Assembly (NCBI GenBank): GCA_016785225.1
Contig: JAFBJZ010000510.1
Location: 2,666,001-2,730,000, forward strand
DNA: 64,000 bases
Reading direction: 5' to 3'
Source: Psettodes erumei
Taxonomy: Eukaryota > Chordata > Actinopteri > Pleuronectiformes > Psettodidae
Shown here: positions 35,651 to 44,904 of the stretch, piece by piece
Numbering within the stretch: the first letter of the stretch is position 1
Layout: each line of letters opens with the position of its first letter
Made by a program: the position numbers and the translations under genes
The notes under the pieces: generated by a model
Told to the model about the DNA's origin: nothing
The model's database searches: none
What the model saw: only the letters and a program-made list of their open reading frames with translations

Positions 35651-37958
35651 GTGCTATTTGCATACATTTGCATGTTCCTAGACAGATTTCCAAATCAACA
35701 TCTCCATATCCGTCCCTGCAGAACAACATCATGCACACGGATCCACACACACACACTAGATTGTCTTATCTAGATATTCATTTCTGCTGTGTGTGTGTGT
35801 GTCTGTGTGTGTTTGTTGGTTTGTTTACACGTGTCGACTTTGTTGTGCGTGCCAGCAGCGCTAACGTTAGCGGCGGTTAGCTTCAATTAGAATTCCCGGC
35901 TCCTAATTGGCGCGTCTCGTTAAATAAAGCAGGAGAGGATGAAAAAGCATTGCTAATAGGACTTTGAACTGCTACACTGTTGATAGCATGTTAGCTAACT
36001 GACTCTGTGTTTGTGAGTGTGTGTCTGAGCCGATAGTCACACTTCGCATTTTGTAGTTATCAGTGTGTGTTTGGGTGTATAATTATGTGTGGTTTATTGA
36101 TGACTGCAGAGCAGCCAGGTTCTCTCTCTCTCTCTCTCTCTCCTCTTTGTCTCTACATCTGTCTGTTTACCACTCTTTTCTTCTGTTTCTAGCTTTGCTC
36201 TTTATAGATTTGTCTCCCTCGCCCTGTCTCTGAAAAAGTGTGTTTACGTTTGACGAATTTGCATTGCTGAAGACATTTTAGGGGAAATGAAACTGCTGAC
36301 GAGATTTTGGGACTTTCTTGCTGCACTTACGGCACTGAAGACATCGGGAAGTGTTTCTTGAGGTCTGGGTTGCTACACATTGGCTAAGGTTAAGAAAATT
36401 TCATCTGAAAAAACATACAGGTGAAAATAAGTGCAGAATGACATGAGATTTGCTAGAGTGCGATCAGATCTGATGTGGTTAGGCTAAAACAAACTGCTTA
36501 ACATCATGACAGGTCACCTACTTCATCCTGTCTTATCTCATGGTGTCCTTCAAAGATACAGAACAGCTCTTCCTCCCTCAGCAGAGTTAGAGTATGCTCA
36601 AACACCTGCATGGTTTTACCTGACTTGAGACCTGAGGCGCCCTGTGTTTGTTGACAAGTCTACCCACTTAATTCACAGCCTGATCGCCCAGAACCAAGGT
36701 AATGAGTAGGCTTCATAAGGCGATCGAAGGGATCAGATATTGTTATCCAGATAACAAATCTAGATACATATCACATATATAACACCAGGTAGAGATAGGT
36801 GATCTGACTTCTCTGCTCTGTCTGTGGCTCTCGGTCCAAAGCTCACTGCTTTCTATGTAAATCATTTAATATTGCTCAGGAATTACAGGATAGATGCATT
36901 TTTACTGAAAGACTTCATAAAACAGCTGCTCACAGCTAGAGGAAACTGTGCAGACATTGGAGCCTATTTTCAGCGGCGGATTAATCCACATGTGGTTGCT
37001 GTCTTTGTGGCAGTAGGACAGTGTGTGTGGGACTGAGTCAGTATAAGCTACAGTGTGTGTGCTCATGATGATGAAGGAACGTGTCAGCTAGTGCGACACT
37101 GTTGCTCACTGATGTGTTCTGGAAACAATGGAGATGTATGGCACAGAGGCTGTGGATACACACACAATATGTGTTAGCTGGATCAACACATTGTTGTTGT
37201 TTTTCTCTTTCCATGTGATATCACGTGACAATAAGAAAAATACAGAATATCTCCCAACTGATCCTTTAATCATGCTTGAGTTATGCAAAGCAGTTCATAG
37301 GAAGGACATTTTTACGGGACACAGTGGTGTCATTCTTTCTCTTATCTTCCTTTTTTGTCTTTCTTTCTGTCTCTCACACACACTCTGTTAGTCTCCCTCT
37401 TTCTTGATATTGCTTTCTGTTACACACATAAATGCATGAACACATTCGTACACGACACACACACACACACACACACACAGCTCCAGGGCAGCAGTGGGCG
37501 GAGTGGAGCTGCTCTCCCAGTTGAATATTTGGTCCAGCTGGCATGTGTGTGTGAGAGAGAGAGAGAGAGAGAGGGAGAGTGTGTGTATATGTGTGTGTTT
37601 TAGGGCACGTGGAGCGAATAAGCACATCTCTTACCGGAACCCCGGGGAGATCAGTGAGTTGAGAGGACGCTAACACACACACACACACACATGCACATGC
37701 ACATGCACACAAATGCAGAGTGCACAGCTATCCTTGTTAGGACATTCTGTGTTCTCCAGTCATTGTGGACTGTCTTACCCAAACAGTAACCCTAAACCTT
37801 AGCACTAACCAGGTCACACATTACTTTGAACCTAAACCAGGACCTCAGACAGGACACTTGCCGGATAAGGCCAAAGCTTTGGTCCCCATGAGGCTGCTGG
37901 TCCCAACAAGGTCTGTGTTTATGCTGGAAAAGGTTCCAAAGTGGAAACAAAAACATGT

Positions 37959-37999
<41 letters not shown>

Positions 38000-39603
38000 C
38001 TGCTCTTTGTAAGGCGCTGAGAGATGGCGGCCAATGAAAGGCCTATTGATTGGGTCTGATGGGTGATCCAGGCCTTTGAATCCCATTACCAGCAGCAACA
38101 CACGACTGGTGGCAACAGGGGTGGGAGATGGGGGGTGGGGGGGATAAAGAGGTATGAGAGAGTGAGGTAGAGAGGTCTGAGGGCTGCCTTCACAATGTAT
38201 CAGCTTCAAAATAACCATATTAGCTTATAGCTTATGAGCTATTTTGGTAAAAGATACTTCCATACATTCACTGAAAGAACTGGTTTGGGGGGAGGAAAGC
38301 TGTGAAGGGGAAGGACGTACAGTTGAAAGATGTTTTATTTATATGAGATTCGTTCCGAGCCAATAAACTAACATTAGTCACTTGTAAACGTGTGTTCAGG
38401 AGCTAGAAGATGCTCTCCCAGTAACACCCCCAACACAGATCTGTTAAAATCCACTGCCCCACCCCACACTTTGGCCTTGGTGGTGTTTCTGTGTGTGTTC
38501 TGCTCTGGACCGGATTCAGTCTTTACACAACCTTGACAAATTATACATCATTCGAGAGATCGAAGTCTCCTGATTCTCTCTGTGCAAAGCATTTTAGGAT
38601 TCTCATAACAATGCAACAGCTGTTGACACAAATTTGTTTTCCACAAAAGGTCCTACAACAAGGTCTTACTGCATATTCCCTTTTTAATGCTGAAAAACAG
38701 GCAGAGCAAAAATTAAATGTTTGGTCCTCTGTAACTTTGGCTTTGTTCTTCTCATTCTGCCATTTTTGCTTGTAAAATTAAAAAAAAGATTTCTTACAGA
38801 GGAACGTAGGGTTATGGTTATATATATATATATATATATATATTGCTTGTTCAAAACAATATCTCATTTGGCAACAGCAGTGTTTAGATGCTGTGGTTTA
38901 GAGTCGTTGGAAGATACTTTTGCTGGAGCTCCTCTAAGTAAAGTGCAAATTAATTTAGTTAATTACTCCTTAAAGTTACTTGCCCAACACTGATTTTAGT
39001 GCAGTGGAACGTCAGCGTTGTTCTCATTCATATTTTGAAAGAGTACAGAACCATGGCTTAATCGAGACTCACTGATTCTACTTTCAGAGCTGAAAGCTGA
39101 CAATGAAATCGCTATATTTGAAGATGTCAGCATTATCCTGCACATATTATACAACAGCGGAATTGTGTTGATCAGCTGTGTGGAGGTGTAAATTGATTGA
39201 TCACAGAAAAGTTTAGGGTTTGAAGGGGCAGGAGGGAAAAGAGAGGGATGAAAGAGAAAAGGAGAGGAAAAGAGGAGAGATTGAGATGAAGACAGAAAGG
39301 GAGAGAGGCCAGGTGAGAGAGTGAGGGATGGGATATGAGAAGAGAGGATTGGGGGGGGGATAAGGGAAAAAGAGAATTGCACATGCTTCATTACCTAATA
39401 TAAAAGCTGCTCACAGGAAAATAGAAAGCACAAGAGTGAGAGGAGCCTGAACACACACACACACACCACACACACCACACCTCAGGGAATACCTCTGTAC
39501 CACTACAGTTTCTCCGGGCTCTGTCTGAATGGAGACAATTTGATCATCGTTATTACAAAGACTCTTTGATCAGATCATGTCTCATCAACCTGAGCTTGTC
39601 TGC

Positions 39604-39676
<73 letters not shown>

Positions 39677-42600
39677 CTCCAATCAGCACAATCTCAATGT
39701 CAAGCCTCAATGTCATCTCAGTGTTACCTCTTAGCGACTCGCTAATATCCCCATGCTAAAATATCAGGTTGGCCTCTGATGCCGCCCTACCTCTGTGCTC
39801 CAGGCTAATATGCTAATGCTAACAGGCTAATCTGATCACTCAGGCATTGAAGCAGCTCATCTCTCAGCCCACTGCGTGTGTGTGTTTGTTAATTGTATCT
39901 GGAAGTTATAACCTTTTCGACCCTTTTGGCCATGTTGGCTACCGTTTGACTCTTAAAACTGGAAAGCTACCTGTATTTAACTGTAGTATGTTTTTGCCCA
40001 AATATTCTTTTCTAAAATGTATATTTCAGTTACTGTTGTTGACATGTTTTGATTTTTCTTTATTTCAGAGCTGGTTAAGTTTGCATTTAAGATATTTTTT
40101 AAGAACCACACAAATCCAGGAATTTTACCACTATTATGAAGTGGATTTTGTCAATTTTTGTGATCATGTGACTGCAGTGTTCCCTACAGCATCCCGGTTT
40201 CCATCAAGTGTCTGCCAGTGAGTCTTCCTCTGACAGTTTGACAGCCGCTTCACCAGCTTTTACGGAGCTTCACTGTTGTGTGTGTTGTGTGCATAGCTGT
40301 GCCTCTGCCTCCTCAGACGTTTGCAGTAATTTAAGCATTTTCAGCCATTTTCATGACTTTATTAGAGGGACACAATAGAGAGATGTCAGTAACAGAGTTC
40401 CCCACCTGGACATGAATTGGGGGTGCTGTGGCTCTTGGTTGGTTTCCCCAGAGCTCTACATTCTGAAGTTGTGTATGTCTTGTGGCAGTTGCCATCTGGT
40501 CAGTTTTGTTAATCTTATGTTGCAGTCTTTTGTCCTGCAATAAAAGTCTGGTATTTGTCAACTGAATTCAAACATTATTTCTTCAAAGATCAAAGGGAGG
40601 GTTTTGTATAGATTGGTGAATTTAACCTTTAATTTAACTTTAACCTGGTTAGACAAATGCTTGTTTGCTGTTAATGTTGGTCACTTCACCTCTCGTAACC
40701 CGAGATGATAGAGTTTATTTATCGAAGTAGCTACTTCAACTTATAACTGCAGTATTTCTGTAACCCCCCCCTCACACACACACACACACAAAACCAAGTT
40801 ATTTTTGTGCCTAACCTCAGCCAGTCTTTCATCATTTTATCAGATCAGAATCAGTTTTTTGGAGGGAACAGACAAGCGAGGTTGTTCTGCCAACAGGTGG
40901 AATCAGATGAGACAACATTTAAATGTTGTTCTGGAGGCAGCTACAAATGATGAATTCAGCTGTTTTAGTTGGGTGGGACTGTTGGCTGTGTGAGTGAAGA
41001 GAGTTAAACATTCCTGCAAGTTGTTGATAAAAGAAGCCAGACACTGGAAGTTAAATCAAACTCAACCAACCAGTCCCGTTTTATCATTGGAATTAATGCT
41101 GAATGCATTCTCAACTTTTTTTTTGACCTTCTGCTGGTAGACAACAGGTATCTCAAACCATAGGCTTTCATAGGAAGTCTCCTTTAAAGGAGCCAGCAGC
41201 TAAAGGGCTTCCAGTGGAAAATATGTTGAAGTTTTCTTTCTGTCTTTTCTACTCTGTCGCTCTCACTGATTGTCTCTATTTACTTTACACTTTCTCTCTC
41301 TCTCTCCCACATAAATACATATACACTGCCTGTTGTCTGATGTGCATAAAAGCAGTGCTGCTCTGCATGCCTTATCGCCGCGTGATTGATGGCTGGCTGT
41401 TCTACTCTTATCGATTCTATGCACTCCATATATTAGACGGAGGAAACGGAGCTGAATCGCTCATGGAATAAGGCGCTAAAATACGATCGCTCTCCGATAG
41501 CCTGGCTAATCTGCACAACCTAATTCATTCCCTAACTCTGGCCGGCCCTATCCCCGAGACGCAGACAGTCACGCTGTGTTTTCTGTTGCACTGATAGATG
41601 TACTTTATGTTTATTAGCTGTGAGGTATTTCGCCAGCTTATCTGGAAATTATGTGGGGGCAGAGTGGCCGCCGAGTCTGTAAAATTACTCAATCAGCCGC
41701 GAGATTTGAAGTAATTTACGACATTTGCGAGGCGGTAATGATTGCAGACTGCAGACAGTCATGTTTTATTTGGATAATGTTGATGTATGAATGTGTTATT
41801 TTTGGGGTGGGGGGGCACTGTGAAGAGATATAACTGGTGGTTTGGATTTCAAAATGATGTTTTATTGTTTATCTGTGAAATGTAATATGTAAGGCAAGGT
41901 GTCACTGCTATCTGCTCACATCCTTTAAAGCTTGCTGTGATGTTTTTACTGGAGAGGGTGCAGCAGATCAGTGAGTGGAGCACAGCATCAACACCACCAG
42001 GCTGCGAGCTCCTTCATCAACGCAAACAAGGCTTTTGTTCTACTCATCAAAAGTCTTTGAGCCAAACCCCATGTCACTTTTACATAGTTCATTTCAAAGC
42101 AACGACAGCTGCCATTAATGGCTGATTTTGCCGTGCCCTCTCTTATTATGCTGTATAAGCATCATAATCATCTTTTTCCAAGGAGCAAACACATTCTGTT
42201 TGGTGCATTTTGTGTGATTTTAACTGACAGTAGATATTCTGGAGACAAAGAGAGAGAACTGTGGACATTGGAGTGTTATGTGGTAGGTCACCAGACACCC
42301 CACATTTTTCAAGATTCCCACCTCTCCTCGTCCCATGAACTCAAATCAGGAACGTTCAGCCATAGCTGTGGGTCAGCTTTTTTTAAGGACATAGTCACAA
42401 ATACAAAGTGAGAATACAGAAATCGGATGGAGAGAATCACTTTCCTTTTATACACAGACCCTTCAACTGCTATTCCACCAGGTTTAGTTATTTTTAGTGA
42501 GGTCAGGTCATTTCATTGTTTTAAAGCATTGCTCCAGTCACACGCTTGTGCCCTTAATGGTATGTTATCGATCCAGCAATTCAACAGCAGAGTCCGGGCT

Positions 42601-44851
42601 TTCTCACCTTTTATCTCTCACCTCGTAGCAACGAGACAGGGTGTCAGTGCAATTGCAGCGATGTTTCGGTGAAGCAGCAGATGAACTGTCAGCCTGCCAA
42701 AACAATATCTGCTTTTATCACAGCTGTTTACTAATGTCGAGCGTGACTGTGTGCATGCCTGGTTACTTACAGCTTCACAAGTGTGTTAACACTTAATGTG
42801 TGAATTTAAACAATGTCCGGATTAATCAGTGAAGTTATTGAGGTGACACATTGATATTTAATAAACCTCACCACCCTGATTTTGCAGCTTTTCTTTCTTT
42901 TATATTGGTGCAAATTAAATATCTTTGGACTGTTGGTCACACAAAACAAGCAAATAAAAGACAACACCTTGGACACCTGATACTGATTGTGACAGGGTTT
43001 TTTCTGCCATATTGTTTTTAAATTTTAAACACTGATTTATTAATTGACAGAAAAAATAACCATTAGATTAATCAAAAAGAAAGTTATTAGTGGCACATAT
43101 AATTTTTGTCCCAAAATCTCACTTCCTTCCCGCTGGCTGCGCACCCTCAGTGTGGGTGTGTCTGTGTGTGTGTGTGTGTGTGAGGGATTAAATCGCCTCA
43201 TCCCATCCGTCTCAACAGTGTGTATCCTGCTCCATAAATATTGGTGGTGTGGAGGTCTGACCTTGTCATGTGTTGACTGATGCCGTCGCCCATCTATCCC
43301 TCACTGCAGACGGAGGACTGTCTCCCAGGCAGGGCTAGCAGAGTTGAACCAGGGGGCTGCACAGTGGCTGCTGTGTGGGGGAGGCTCTCTCTTTTTTCTT
43401 TATCACAAACTTGCAAATAACACGAGACTCTGAGGAGCTCAGTGGATGAGATGGGTTGAGAAAATGTCCCGCAAAGTACATTATGAACATCCTATTTGTC
43501 AGTTCTGTAGTTATTACTATTGTTGTCAGATAACATCTGTTAACTCCTACCTAGAAACTGTGGGCTGCGTAACATCACCCTACCCTTTCCTTTCCTTCTG
43601 ACAAAGCTGCACTTCGCCCAAACTTTAAAACAGCTTGTATTTTTGTGAAATATTGCTGTCATTTTTCTTGAATGAATTTCACTCATAATTGTAGAAGTGC
43701 CTTTTAATGTACCATTCATTATCTTATGAGTGACGTTTGGGTTCACATTTCTTTGATTAATATAATTTTTGGTTAAATGTACACCACACTCAATTGTTTC
43801 TTTGTGTAGAGAAGAAAAAAGGAGGCTTTCGTTTTTGCATAAATGAGTGTGAACACCCCTTGAGATCAGGCTGATCAGACTATATCACTGACACACACAC
43901 ACGCACACACACACACACACACACATACACACCCAACAGAGCCTTGAGAGCATCATTGTGTGAATGTGTGAATATGTGTGAGCAGCAGCATTTCCCACTG
44001 CAGCACAGCAGGATGTCAGAAGTGGTTAAGTCTTGAGGCTTGAGCACCTTGAGGCTTACACACACATGCGCGCACACACACACAAACACAAACACAGAGG
44101 CACGGATCGGATCAGAAAAGGCTGTAATGGTGTTCAGAGTTCTGACTGGAGTATTTCCCAACACCGCCTCAGGCTGCTCTGTGCCTGCATCCATCCATCT
44201 GTCTATCCCTTTCTCATCCATTCACACATCCATCCACTTCGCCTTCCCTCTCTCTTGTTTACATCACCACAATTTTTTTAGTCTCACACAGTTTTTGGGG
44301 CAGCAGAACAAGCTGTGAACCCAACGTTTATATATCTTCACCAATAAAGTTAATAGAGGGAACTTGTTACAGAGCAACCTGGCAACCATCAGTCCAGTGT
44401 TCCCTCTCTTTTAGCTCTGTTTTTAGTCTCCACCATTTCCTGAGGGAAATATGTGACTCAGTAGAACCAATTCAGAGGTGAAACTGAAAAACTAACAATC
44501 TCTCACTCCACAAGAAAACTGTCTGCACGGCTACAGTAAGGACAGTAGGTCAAGTTGATGTCACTATCTAAATTGTGAAAAATGTTTTTTTAAGATTTTG
44601 GGTTATTATTTTACAGTGGCCTTCCTTTTGTCTTCTAGATATGCTGTTATTTTGTTTCCAACATGTCTGATCATCTGCCTGCTTTTGTTTTATGACCTGT
44701 GGACCTCTTTGTATCTTGACTCTGATGGTGATGATATCTGTGTTTCAGAGTTTCAAGCTCAACGTGGACAGTCACAGTGCTCTGAAGGAAAGCGTAATGG
44801 AGGAGGGAAGAGCACTGCTCACCATCATCACCTCCCACCAATCAGGTACAT

Positions 44852-44904
<53 letters not shown>

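Larger units (their letters stand above)
32538..44748 (+). other. akap6: akap6 intron 10 (12.2 kb)
   Basis: No exon is supportable. The sequence at 33180-33400 is a degenerate CA-derived low-complexity tract. Several CA/GT arrays follow (35200-35800, 37450-38000, 39606-39675, 43890-43925), with a (TA)12 at 38819, a polypurine domain at 39190-39380, and candidate regulatory patches at 35840-35990, 39740-39850 and 41370-41770. Confidence 0.75.
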
